A program made the position numbers and the translations under genes. Below the pieces are notes generated by a model. It had not been told where the DNA came from. It did no database searches and saw only the letters and a list, made by a program, of their open reading frames with translations. From an uncultured Ignavibacterium sp. (GTDB taxonomy: Bacteria > Bacteroidota > Ignavibacteria > Ignavibacteriales > Ignavibacteriaceae), in contig CAKZLD010000090.1 in the NCBI GenBank assembly GCA_937125135.1, positions 1 to 32,964 of the forward strand: DNA of 32,964 nucleotides. The letters are read 5' to 3'. Numbering within the stretch: position 1 is the first letter of the stretch; each line of letters opens with the position of its first letter. Positions 9,245-17,987 of the stretch are shown here, one piece after another.

Positions 9245-10512
9245 AATTGATTATCGGAATGTTCGTCTTGGTTTTATCAGCACATATCTATTCCCAGCAA
9301 GCTTTAGATAAAGTTGTTGCAGTAATTGATAACGAAATAATTTTAAAGAGTGAACTTGATTTTCAGGTTAATTTATATGCTGCACAACGTCAGATGGATC
9401 CTAATTCAAAGACGTTAAGAGAGCAAATTCTAAATTCTCTTATTGAAGAAAAACTATTGTATGCTCAAGCTGAAATTGATTCGATTCAAATTACAGAAGA
9501 TGAAATTGAACAACGAATAAATTATCAGATAAATATGTTAACTCAGCAACTTGGCTCTTTAGCTAATGTTGAGAAGCAATACGGAATGAGTATTGAAAGA
9601 ATAAAAAGAGAACTGAGAGATGACGTAAAGAAAAATGTGATGGTTCAAAGATTACAGGAGAAGAATTTTGGAAACATCAGTGTAACCTTTCCTGAAGTAA
9701 AAGAATTTTTCAATCTTTACAAGGATTCGTTGGGAACAATTCCTGAAAAAGTAACTATCTATCACATTTTTCAGAATCCTAAAGCAAGCGAAAAAATAAA
9801 AGTTAAATTCAGAGAGAAAGCACAATCAATTTTAGATTCAATTAAAACAGGAGCTGACTTTGCAGAGATGGCAAAAAAATATTCTGACGATCCCGGAAGT
9901 GCCAGAGTAGGTGGTGATCTTGGTTTTGTAAAGAAAGGTGTTTTCTATCCGGAATTTGAAGCTGCTGCCTTTAAACTTCGTCAAGGAGAAATTTCTGAAG
10001 TAATAGAATCACCCGTCGGTTTTCATATTATTCAACTAATTGAAAGACGCGGTGAATCAATAAATACAAGACATATTCTAATAAAAATCAAAGCCGATGA
10101 TAAAGCTGATTTGAATACAATAGATTTCTTATCTGCCGTTCGTGATAGCATCATAAAAGGTTTTGGAACTTTTCAGGATTTTGCAAAAAAATATAGTGAA
10201 GATAAAGAGTCTGCTCCTTTTGGCGGCGAGCTTGGAACTTTCTACATAAATCAACTTGATAAACCATTACTCGATGCTATTGGCAAATTGAAAGAAGGGG
10301 ATATTGGATTCCCTCGCAGACTTGAGTATTCACAAGGCGTTTATGGCTATCATATTGTTTTTCTTAAGTCGAGAATTCCTCAGCATCAACCAGATCTGGA
10401 ATTGGATTATGATGAACTAAAAAGATTAGCAACTGAATACAAAAAACAGCAACAATATCAGAAATGGATTGCTGAATTAAAACAAAAAATATTCTGGGAA
10501 ATAAGACTTTAA
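9229..10512 (+). CDS. SurA-like periplasmic chaperone / parvulin peptidylprolyl isomerase with two PpiC-like domains
   Basis: Signal peptide; 'LDKVVAVIDNEIILKSELDFQV', 'YSDDPGSARVGGDLGFVKKG...GFHIIQLIERRGE' and 'INTRHILIKI...YSEDKESAPFGGELGTF...GYHIVFLKSRIP'. Confidence 0.94.
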   Translation: MGHKMKLIIGMFVLVLSAHIYSQQALDKVVAVIDNEIILKSELDFQVNLYAAQRQMDPNSKTLREQILNSLIEEKLLYAQAEIDSIQITEDEIEQRINYQINMLTQQLGSLANVEKQYGMSIERIKRELRDDVKKNVMVQRLQEKNFGNISVTFPEVKEFFNLYKDSLGTIPEKVTIYHIFQNPKASEKIKVKFREKAQSILDSIKTGADFAEMAKKYSDDPGSARVGGDLGFVKKGVFYPEFEAAAFKLRQGEISEVIESPVGFHIIQLIERRGESINTRHILIKIKADDKADLNTIDFLSAVRDSIIKGFGTFQDFAKKYSEDKESAPFGGELGTFYINQLDKPLLDAIGKLKEGDIGFPRRLEYSQGVYGYHIVFLKSRIPQHQPDLELDYDELKRLATEYKKQQQYQKWIAELKQKIFWEIRL

Positions 10513-10538
10513 TCAACCATAATAAGAAAAGGTAAATC

Positions 10539-11534
10539 TTGCTTAAACAGAATAAAAATGATGTTGAACTTGTCGAACATCTTGCCGAGAAAATTTCTAA
10601 AGTAAAATCTGAGTTAGCTAAAGTAATCGTTGGTCAAACTGATATAATTGATCAGATTTTAATTGCTCTAATATCAAACGGACATTGTTTGCTCGTTGGA
10701 GTTCCTGGCTTAGCTAAAACTCTTTTAGTCAAAACCTTATCAGAAGTTTTAGATTTGAAATTCAGTCGAATTCAATTTACACCTGATTTAATGCCTTCAG
10801 ACATAACCGGAACAGAAGTGCTTGAAGAAGATAAATTAACCAACAAAAGATTTTTCAGATTTATTGAAGGACCAATTTTCGCAAATATTATTCTTGCTGA
10901 CGAAATAAATAGAACTCCACCCAAAACTCAGTCAGCCTTGCTTGAAGCTATGCAGGAGCACAAGATAACAGCTGCTGGAGTTTCATATAAACTTCCAGAG
11001 CCTTTTTTCGTACTTGCAACACAAAATCCAATTGAACAGGAAGGCACTTATCCTCTGCCCGAAGCACAGTTGGATAGATTTATGTTTAATCTTTGGCTTG
11101 ACTATCCTGACTTTAATGATGAGATTCAAATAGTTCATAACACAACAAGTAGTTATTCAGCTTCTTTAGAAAAAGTTTTGAACTCAGCAGAATTGATTGA
11201 ATTTCAGGAATTGGTTAAGAGAGTTCCTGTAGCTGATAATGTTGTTCGGTTTGCTGTAAAAATATCAAACCTTACAAGGCCTAATCATAATAATTCACTT
11301 CCTTTCATTAAAAACTGGATTACTTGGGGAGCGGGACCAAGAGCTTCTCAATATCTTATCCTTGCGGCAAAAAGCAAATCAATTATTGAGGGAAGATTTA
11401 CACCTAACATTGATGACGTTAAATTTGCTATGCTTCCGGTTTTAAGACATCGCATTATCACCAATTTTGCCGCTGAAGCAGAAGGAATTTCTTCGGTTGA
11501 TATAATTAAAAAATTGTCAGAACATCTTGATTGA
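10539..11534 (+). CDS. MoxR family AAA+ ATPase
   Basis: 'GHCLLVGVPGLAKTLLVKTLSEVLDLKFSRIQFTPDLMPSDITGTEVLEED', 'LADEINRTPPKTQSALLEAMQEH', 'LATQNPIEQEGTYPLPEAQLDRFMF', 'WGAGPRASQYLILAAK'. TTG start with AAAGGT upstream. Confidence 0.97.
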   Translation: MLKQNKNDVELVEHLAEKISKVKSELAKVIVGQTDIIDQILIALISNGHCLLVGVPGLAKTLLVKTLSEVLDLKFSRIQFTPDLMPSDITGTEVLEEDKLTNKRFFRFIEGPIFANIILADEINRTPPKTQSALLEAMQEHKITAAGVSYKLPEPFFVLATQNPIEQEGTYPLPEAQLDRFMFNLWLDYPDFNDEIQIVHNTTSSYSASLEKVLNSAELIEFQELVKRVPVADNVVRFAVKISNLTRPNHNNSLPFIKNWITWGAGPRASQYLILAAKSKSIIEGRFTPNIDDVKFAMLPVLRHRIITNFAAEAEGISSVDIIKKLSEHLD

Positions 11535-11555
11535 TTCAAATAATAAAAATCATAG

Positions 11556-12908
11556 ATGGATAAAACCACAAATAATTTTTTATCTCTTCATAGAACTACA
11601 AGAAATAATCTACTGACTTTCATTTTAGTTACCATTTTTACTTTACAGAATTTCGCTCAAGGAAGATGGGAGAGAATTGAAAGTCCTACAAATAGTTTCC
11701 TTAGAAGAATAACATTATCGGACCCTAATACTTTGTGGGCATCGGGGCATAATGGAACGATTATTAAAAGTACGGATCAAGGCAATACTTGGACTGTTTT
11801 ACAAACGAATACGAACAACATTATAATGAATCATTCTGCTGTAAATAATCAATTGGTTTTTGCTTTAACATGGGAATTAGATAATCCTCCATACGGTACT
11901 AAAATAATTAAAACCACTAACGGTGGAATCAGTTGGCAATCAAGTTCTTTCCCAATTGAATACGAATATCTTCAGTCAGTTCATTTCTTTAATAAAGATA
12001 CGGGAATAGTTGCAGGCAGTCGAACATATTTAACCACAAATGGTGGATTAAATTGGTTTCAGGTTCAGAGAGATTCTGATCTTGTTGCCAATTTACCTTT
12101 TCTAGATATTAAAATGTTTAATAAAAATTATGGATTTGCTTGCGGAGGATTTATTGATGTTGCTGGAGTAATTTGGAAAACTACCAATGGTGGATTGAAT
12201 TGGAAAACTAATGGAATTAGTCCCGATGAAATTTTTGATTTAGTCATTCTTGATTCACTTAACATATTAGCTCTGTCAGGTGATCCGGAATTCATTTACA
12301 ATTTAGCTTATGTTAAATCAACTGACGGAGGAGAGACTTGGAATTATACAGAACTACCAATGTATGCTGTCAGTTTAGGAATAGATGCAAAAGATATGAA
12401 CAATATCTGGTCTGCTGCTGGATATAAATTCATTTATTCCACAGATGGTGGAAACAACTGGCAAGTGAAACCAACACCCGACTCAGCTTCAGTTTATGAT
12501 TTAATTTTTATCAACAGTCAAAAAGGATTTGCCTGTGGTGAGCATGGTGTTTTATTAAAATACGTTGAAGATGGAAGCAATGTAAAAAACGAAGATATTG
12601 TTGGTAATGATTTTATTCTTTATCAGAATTATCCAAATCCTTTTAATGCTTCAACATCTATCAGATATTCTATTCCCACTTTACAGCCTTCAACTCTTTT
12701 TAGTAGTCAAATTAATTCGAACCAAAATGTCACTCTTAAAGTTTACGATATACTCGGCAGAGAAGTGACAACATTAGTTAATGAAAATAAATCATCAGGA
12801 ATTTATGAAATAGAATTTAATGGGAGTGAGCTAATCAGCGGAGTATATTTTTACAAACTTACAGTTGGTAATTTTTCTCAAACAAAGAAAATGTTTTTAA
12901 TAAGATAA
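11556..12908 (+). CDS. Secreted YCF48/BNR-like repeat protein with a T9SS type A C-terminal sorting domain
   Basis: Six repeats of the type 'KTTNGGxxW' / 'KSTDGGxxW'. C-terminal 'LYQNYPNPFNASTSIRYSIP...VTLKVYDILGREVTTLVNENKSSGIYEIEFNGSELISGVYFYKL'. Confidence 0.93.
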   Translation: MDKTTNNFLSLHRTTRNNLLTFILVTIFTLQNFAQGRWERIESPTNSFLRRITLSDPNTLWASGHNGTIIKSTDQGNTWTVLQTNTNNIIMNHSAVNNQLVFALTWELDNPPYGTKIIKTTNGGISWQSSSFPIEYEYLQSVHFFNKDTGIVAGSRTYLTTNGGLNWFQVQRDSDLVANLPFLDIKMFNKNYGFACGGFIDVAGVIWKTTNGGLNWKTNGISPDEIFDLVILDSLNILALSGDPEFIYNLAYVKSTDGGETWNYTELPMYAVSLGIDAKDMNNIWSAAGYKFIYSTDGGNNWQVKPTPDSASVYDLIFINSQKGFACGEHGVLLKYVEDGSNVKNEDIVGNDFILYQNYPNPFNASTSIRYSIPTLQPSTLFSSQINSNQNVTLKVYDILGREVTTLVNENKSSGIYEIEFNGSELISGVYFYKLTVGNFSQTKKMFLIR

Positions 12909-12974
12909 CTTCAAAGAAATGGCTTAAGTTGTTAATTCAGTCTAAGCTGATTCAGATTCGACACACTTTAAAAA

Positions 12975-13295
12975 TCAGGTACTTTCAATAAACTTTAATC
13001 CTACGATTCCAACAATAATTAGAAAAATAAAAATCAATCTTATTAACTCTTTTGATTCCTGAAAAAGGATAATGCCCATTATCGCAGTTCCGACTGCTCC
13101 AATGCCAGTCCAAATTGCATAAGCTGTTCCGACGGGTAAATGTTTTACTGCATATGATAATAATCCCATACTGATTATCATTGAAACAATGGTTAAAATA
13201 CTCGGAACAGGTTTTGAAAAACCTTCGGTATATTTTAATCCAATAGCCCATGCAATTTCAAATAATCCAGCAATAAAAAGAATTAACCAAATCAT
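12975..13295 (-). CDS. SMR family transporter, SugE/Gdx (guanidinium exporter)-like subtype
   Basis: 106 aa, four TM; '[70 protein letters not shown]' closely resembles the SugE/Gdx pattern. Confidence 0.92.
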   Translation of the reverse strand: MIWLILFIAGLFEIAWAIGLKYTEGFSKPVPSILTIVSMIISMGLLSYAVKHLPVGTAYAIWTGIGAVGTAIMGIILFQESKELIRLIFIFLIIVGIVGLKFIEST

Positions 13296-13837
13296 CGTCT
13301 TCTGTAATTGAAGTTTGAAATAATATTTCTTACTGTTTGTTTATCAATTGAATTGTTGAATAATGATAAAAGTCTGTAAGCGTTATATTTATCAATCACA
13401 GATGGGAATAATAATTCAACTGCTTCTATTCTGTCTTCGCTAAAGTCAATTGTTTCGAGAATTTGGTAAACTTGAGACACTGTAAAAAAGTTTGAGGCAG
13501 AAACCAATTCGATAATTGATAATTTATCTTCTGTAAAAGATTCTTGTCTCAAATCAGAAAGTAACATTCTAAAATCATTTTCGGTCATCACATAATAATT
13601 ATTATCAAATTCAAAATCCGGAATTGAAAAAAGCAGTAAATATGATTCAACTAACAATTCCTTAGCGGATGAATAATCTCTCGGATTAAGTTTTTTTAGA
13701 AAAAGTAGTTCTACTTTCTCAAGGTTTTGATAAATTCTATCTTTTATTTGGTTTGAGGATAGATAATTTCTTTCAAAGTATTCTTGAGAAAAGATGAAAC
13801 TTTGAAAAATTATAAAAGTTAATATCAGCTTTTTCAT
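13292..13837 (-). CDS. DUF4476-like secreted protein
   Basis: Signal peptide; '[77 protein letters not shown]' matches the DUF4476 helical repeat pattern from memory. Overlaps the SMR gene by 4 nt. Confidence 0.65.
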   Translation of the reverse strand: MKKLILTFIIFQSFIFSQEYFERNYLSSNQIKDRIYQNLEKVELLFLKKLNPRDYSSAKELLVESYLLLFSIPDFEFDNNYYVMTENDFRMLLSDLRQESFTEDKLSIIELVSASNFFTVSQVYQILETIDFSEDRIEAVELLFPSVIDKYNAYRLLSLFNNSIDKQTVRNIISNFNYRRR

Positions 13838-13839
13838 TT

Positions 13840-15951
13840 TTATTGCTTTCTTAATTTACCATTTAATATTTCATCACTTAAATTTTTTGCTTTATAGATA
13901 TATCTGATTGCATTGTACATACCAAGTGTTGAAACAGATACTGTTCTATTTGCTTCTGTGGTATAAATAAAAGTGTTGGGCAGACTTTCAATATTTCCAT
14001 CAAAAGCTAAACCGACGACTTCTGCATTTTTGTTTAGAACCGCACTTCCCGAATTTCCTCCAACAATATCATTAGTGCTGATGAAGTTTAATGGTGATGA
14101 TAAATCAAATTCTTGGGGCAATTTCTCCCAGTATGAAGGAAGATTGAATGGAAATTTTTTATCGAACGAATAATATCTATCCAATGCTCCGTAGAAAGTT
14201 GTTTTAATTGGAGCTTTAGTTCCATTGTAATCATAACCTTTTACAATTCCGTCAGCAATTCTCAATGTTCCGGTAGCATCTGGCGGAATAGAAACTCCAT
14301 ACACTTTAAATAATGCTTCACCAAGAAGCTGATTAAGTATTGATAATCTTTGATTTATTCTTTTACTCTCTTCCGAAAGATTTTTGATTTCATCTTTAGT
14401 AGAAAGAACGAAAAACAGAAACGGATCATCAGTCAATAAAATTTCTTCAAAAGGTTTTTTAATCAGTTCAAGATATCGCTCTCTTGTTGAGAATGATGAT
14501 TTCGATAAAATGTTTTCTGAGTTTTCATATTTAGAAAAATACTTTAAAATATCTGAAGATGGAAAAAGATTTCTTCTCCACACATTGAATTGAACTTCTA
14601 AAAGCTTTTTATGAAGTGTGTGGTTTAGATCCCCCGGATACAATTTCTCTGCCTGCTCTAAAAATTCTTCCGTTTTAATTTTACCTGATTTAACATCTTC
14701 TAACAGGCTCACTAACCTTGAAGCAATTATTAAATATTGAGGTGAATAAAAATTACTAATACTATAAGCAAAGGACTTATTGGCTGAATTTTTTAATTGA
14801 GAGACTGATGAAGAAATTTCTTCCCAGACATTGCCATATTTTGTTTTAAGAGAAGGATTTCTTAAAACAGAATTTCTGAAATTATTTTCAAAATCTTTTT
14901 TTCTTGCCATCAGTACTTGGTCTAACAATCCTTTATAAGTTCCTTCATAAACTTTCAGCGCATTACCGACAGAATAAAGTCGGGCGATTAATCTGAAATC
15001 TTCTGCTTTTGTTTCTTCGACCATCTCCTCGTAAATCTTATATAAATCTTTAAGCATTGATACCATCATTGGATATCTGAAATCTCTTTCGAATTCAATT
15101 TGATCAGTTGTGTGAAGTCTATCAGTACTTCCAGGATTACCAACGACAAACACTAATTGATATTCCTCGATAACTTCATTACTCCACTTGAAGAAGAAAT
15201 TAGATTTTATTGGTTTGCCATTTTCGTAAGCTCGAAGAAAAGCACAATCAAGTCCATATCTCGGATAAGTGAAATTATCATAATCACCACCAAGTTTTGC
15301 AACGAATAATTCAGGAACGAAAACCAACCTTATATCATCATAAATTTTATATCCGTATAAAGAATACTTTCCACCGTTATAAAGTGATGTTACTTTAAAA
15401 ACTAAATCAGAAAACTTGGATTGATACTCAGACTCTATTTTATTTATTTCTGATTCTCTTAATGAAATTTTCTCATCATCAGTTTTGCCCTCATTCATCG
15501 TTGAATGAATTCTTTCAGTTACATCTTCAATCATAATAAGTTGTTCAACTTTAAGATTATCAATTCGTCTTTCTTCTTCTAATGAATTAGCAATGAAACC
15601 ATCTTTTAAAATATTTTCATTTTGTTTTTGAACAGAAGGTAAAATTCCTCTGACACAATGATGATTGGTCATTATTAGACCATCTTCGGAAATAAAAGAA
15701 GCACTGCAACCGCCACCAAACTTTAATGCAGCTTTCTGCATTTTTTCTAACCATTCTTTTGAAGGTGTGAAGTTATATTCACTTTCGAAATATTCGATGG
15801 GGGGATTTTCGAAAGTCCACATCTTACCCATATCAAACTTTTGAGCTTTGACGGTATCAAGCTGAATTCCATAATAAGATTGAGCAAATACAATTCTATG
15901 AACTGTAAGAATAACAGCAATAATTAATTTGAAGCTAAAATTTTTATTCAT
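13840..15951 (-). CDS. S46 family dipeptidyl-peptidase (DPP7/DPP11 family)
   Basis: 'DTVKAQKFDMGKMWTFENPPIEYF', 'GGGCSASFISEDGLIMTNHHCVRG', 'GGDYDNFTYPRYGLDCAFLRAYENGKP', 'NDIVGGNSGSAVLNKNAEVVGLAFDGNIESLPNTFIY'. Confidence 0.96.
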   Translation of the reverse strand: MNKNFSFKLIIAVILTVHRIVFAQSYYGIQLDTVKAQKFDMGKMWTFENPPIEYFESEYNFTPSKEWLEKMQKAALKFGGGCSASFISEDGLIMTNHHCVRGILPSVQKQNENILKDGFIANSLEEERRIDNLKVEQLIMIEDVTERIHSTMNEGKTDDEKISLRESEINKIESEYQSKFSDLVFKVTSLYNGGKYSLYGYKIYDDIRLVFVPELFVAKLGGDYDNFTYPRYGLDCAFLRAYENGKPIKSNFFFKWSNEVIEEYQLVFVVGNPGSTDRLHTTDQIEFERDFRYPMMVSMLKDLYKIYEEMVEETKAEDFRLIARLYSVGNALKVYEGTYKGLLDQVLMARKKDFENNFRNSVLRNPSLKTKYGNVWEEISSSVSQLKNSANKSFAYSISNFYSPQYLIIASRLVSLLEDVKSGKIKTEEFLEQAEKLYPGDLNHTLHKKLLEVQFNVWRRNLFPSSDILKYFSKYENSENILSKSSFSTRERYLELIKKPFEEILLTDDPFLFFVLSTKDEIKNLSEESKRINQRLSILNQLLGEALFKVYGVSIPPDATGTLRIADGIVKGYDYNGTKAPIKTTFYGALDRYYSFDKKFPFNLPSYWEKLPQEFDLSSPLNFISTNDIVGGNSGSAVLNKNAEVVGLAFDGNIESLPNTFIYTTEANRTVSVSTLGMYNAIRYIYKAKNLSDEILNGKLRKQ

Positions 15952-15977
15952 GATAATCTTTTTTATTTAATAGAATT

Positions 15978-16262
15978 TTAGTCAATTATGTTTACATCTG
16001 AAAGGAAAAGTTTTCCGGAATAATAACTTAGTACTTCTTTTTTCAGTAGATCAATAATTTTATCAATTACTTCTTCCGTTTCTACAACAATGATCAAAGA
16101 ATTTTTCAAAATATTACTCAGTTCTGAACCACTTCTTGTAACATGCCTTCCTTTTCCCATCACATCATCTATAATTGTATAACCACTCACATTTAGTTGT
16201 TCAAGCAGGCGACAAACTTTTCTTCTTTCAACCGATTCGATAATAATTTCTAACTTTTTCAT
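15978..16262 (-). CDS. PII-like protein, SbtB-like (short, no C-terminal CGPEGC loop)
   Basis: Ferredoxin-like pattern 'KKLEIIIESVERRKVCRLLEQLNVSGYTIIDDVMGKGRHVTRSGSE'. Start is 1 nt after the stop of the SbtA-like gene. Confidence 0.8.
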   Translation of the reverse strand: MKKLEIIIESVERRKVCRLLEQLNVSGYTIIDDVMGKGRHVTRSGSELSNILKNSLIIVVETEEVIDKIIDLLKKEVLSYYSGKLFLSDVNIID

Positions 16263-16263
16263 A

Positions 16264-17253
16264 TTAACTCAAATAGTTAATTATTGAATAATAAAGTGGA
16301 ATTCCAAACATTATATTAAACGGAAAAGTAATTGCAAGCGACATAGTTATGTAGTATGCCGGATTTGCCTGAGGCAAAGCAATTCTTACAGCAGCAGGAG
16401 CAGCTATGTAAGATGAACTTGCAGCTAATACAGAAAATAATAAAGTATCTCCAACGGAAAACGCAAATGCATCGCATAGTAAAACTGTGCCGACAGCACT
16501 TATTATTGGCATTGTTAAAGCAAATGTTCCAAGGAATAAACCAACTTTTTTAAATTCACTTATTCTTTGTCCTGCAATCATTCCCATATCCAATAAAAAT
16601 AAAGTTAAAACTCCATTAAATGGGTCAACTAAAAAAGGTTTAACAGAACTCATCCCTTTTCCACCAACAATCATTCCTATTATTAGACTTCCAAAAAGAA
16701 GTACAACGCTTGAGTTAAATAAAGATTCTTTTAACAGATCAACATAATTTGATTTTAAAGTGGATATTTTTTGTGAACTGAAAATTCTTACAAGAAGAAT
16801 AGAAACAAATATTGCAGGCGATTCCATCAATGCCATCATTCCAGCCATGTATCCATTATATTCAATTGATTTACTGTTGAGAAAAGATATTGCGGTTACA
16901 AAAGTTACAACACTTACCGAACCATAGTGGGCTGAAATAGCTCCACAATTTATGTTATCAATGCGCCCGATATATTTTAAGATAAGGAAAGCAATTAGAG
17001 GAGTGGTAACTCCAATTATTAAAGCGTTTAAAACGGAATCATATAGCCCATCATCAATTCCGGTTTTACTTATTTCAACCCCTCCCTTAAATCCAATTGC
17101 AATCATAAAATAAATAGCAAGCACCTTTGAAATAGCTTGAGGAATTTCAATATCAGATTTGATAATAGTAGAAATAAATCCTAGAACAAAAAACAAGATC
17201 ATTGGAGTTGCGAGATTTTGCAATGCATCGGATATAAATTCAGTCATACTCAA
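16264..17253 (-). CDS. SbtA-like sodium-dependent bicarbonate transport family permease
   Basis: About 10 TM; 'FMIAIGFKGGVEIS', 'GAISAHYGSVSVVTFVTAISFL', 'DPFNGVLTLFLLDMGMIAGQRISEFKKVG', 'SVLAASSSYIAAPAAVRIALPQANPAYYITMSLAITFPFNI'. Confidence 0.92.
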   Translation of the reverse strand: MSMTEFISDALQNLATPMILFFVLGFISTIIKSDIEIPQAISKVLAIYFMIAIGFKGGVEISKTGIDDGLYDSVLNALIIGVTTPLIAFLILKYIGRIDNINCGAISAHYGSVSVVTFVTAISFLNSKSIEYNGYMAGMMALMESPAIFVSILLVRIFSSQKISTLKSNYVDLLKESLFNSSVVLLFGSLIIGMIVGGKGMSSVKPFLVDPFNGVLTLFLLDMGMIAGQRISEFKKVGLFLGTFALTMPIISAVGTVLLCDAFAFSVGDTLLFSVLAASSSYIAAPAAVRIALPQANPAYYITMSLAITFPFNIMFGIPLYYSIINYLS

Positions 17254-17314
17254 TCAATTTTTTATTTTATTTTTTACAATTTACTATCATTATGTAAAAT
17301 AAAGGAAATCGGAT

Positions 17315-17986
17315 TTAAACTAATTTCTTGAATAGCTCAAAATCTTCTTTAGTTGTTATTTTGAAATTGAAAACAGAACCTTCAGAGATGAATACTTTTC
17401 TACCCAAGTTTCTAACTAAAGAAGATTCATCTGTTGTTATTAAATTTTGTTTTGTTGCCTTATTAAAAGCTTTTATTAAAACCTCATATTTGAATATTTG
17501 CGGAGTTTGTACGTAATAAACTTCATCCCTGTTCAGATATGTTTCAACTGTGTTATGTCCTTTTATTAAAGTATCTTTCGCTTTAATACAAACCACAGCA
17601 TTACCTTTTCTTTGTGCAGTATAAATTGCATTTGTTAATACATTATCTGATAACAAAGGTCTTGCTGCATCGTGGACTACAATTAAATCATCATTATTTG
17701 CTTCTGAGGATAGAAGTGCATTATAAACTGATTGTTGTCTCGTTGAACCGCCCTCAACAATCAGGCTTATTTTGTTGAACTTATATTTTTTTATGATTTT
17801 AAGAAGAAGATCAAAATATTCGGGTTCTGCTGCTATTATGATTTCATTTATGAATTTATTTTTTTGAAAAGTTTCGAGGCAGTAACAAATGACTTCCTTG
17901 TTGTTATGTTTTAGATATTGTTTAGGAGTGGGAAATCCACTCCTAGTTCCTTTACCACCTGCAGGAATAATAGCGACTATTTTCAT
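17315..17986 (-). CDS. ispD: 2-C-methyl-D-erythritol 4-phosphate cytidylyltransferase
   Basis: 'AIIPAGGKGTRSGFPTPKQYLKHNNKEVICYCLETF', 'VVHDAARPLLSDNVL', 'VQTPQIFKYEVLIKAF', 'TTDESSLV'. Confidence 0.96.
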   Translation of the reverse strand: MKIVAIIPAGGKGTRSGFPTPKQYLKHNNKEVICYCLETFQKNKFINEIIIAAEPEYFDLLLKIIKKYKFNKISLIVEGGSTRQQSVYNALLSSEANNDDLIVVHDAARPLLSDNVLTNAIYTAQRKGNAVVCIKAKDTLIKGHNTVETYLNRDEVYYVQTPQIFKYEVLIKAFNKATKQNLITTDESSLVRNLGRKVFISEGSVFNFKITTKEDFELFKKLV

Positions 17987-17987
17987 A

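Noticed and set aside
12925-12960. Possible stem GCTTA...TAAGC in the convergent gap
   Set aside because: Only 5 bp with a long loop; not a credible bidirectional terminator.
12985-13251. 88-aa minus ORF overlapping the SMR gene in another frame
   Set aside because: The SMR frame carries the recognisable family sequence; the alternative frame is a shadow ORF.
17272-17299. Inverted repeat TTTTACA...TGTAAAA upstream of the SbtA-like gene
   Set aside because: Only 7 bp, AT-rich, with a 14-nt loop in AT-rich DNA; chance occurrence is likely without conservation data.
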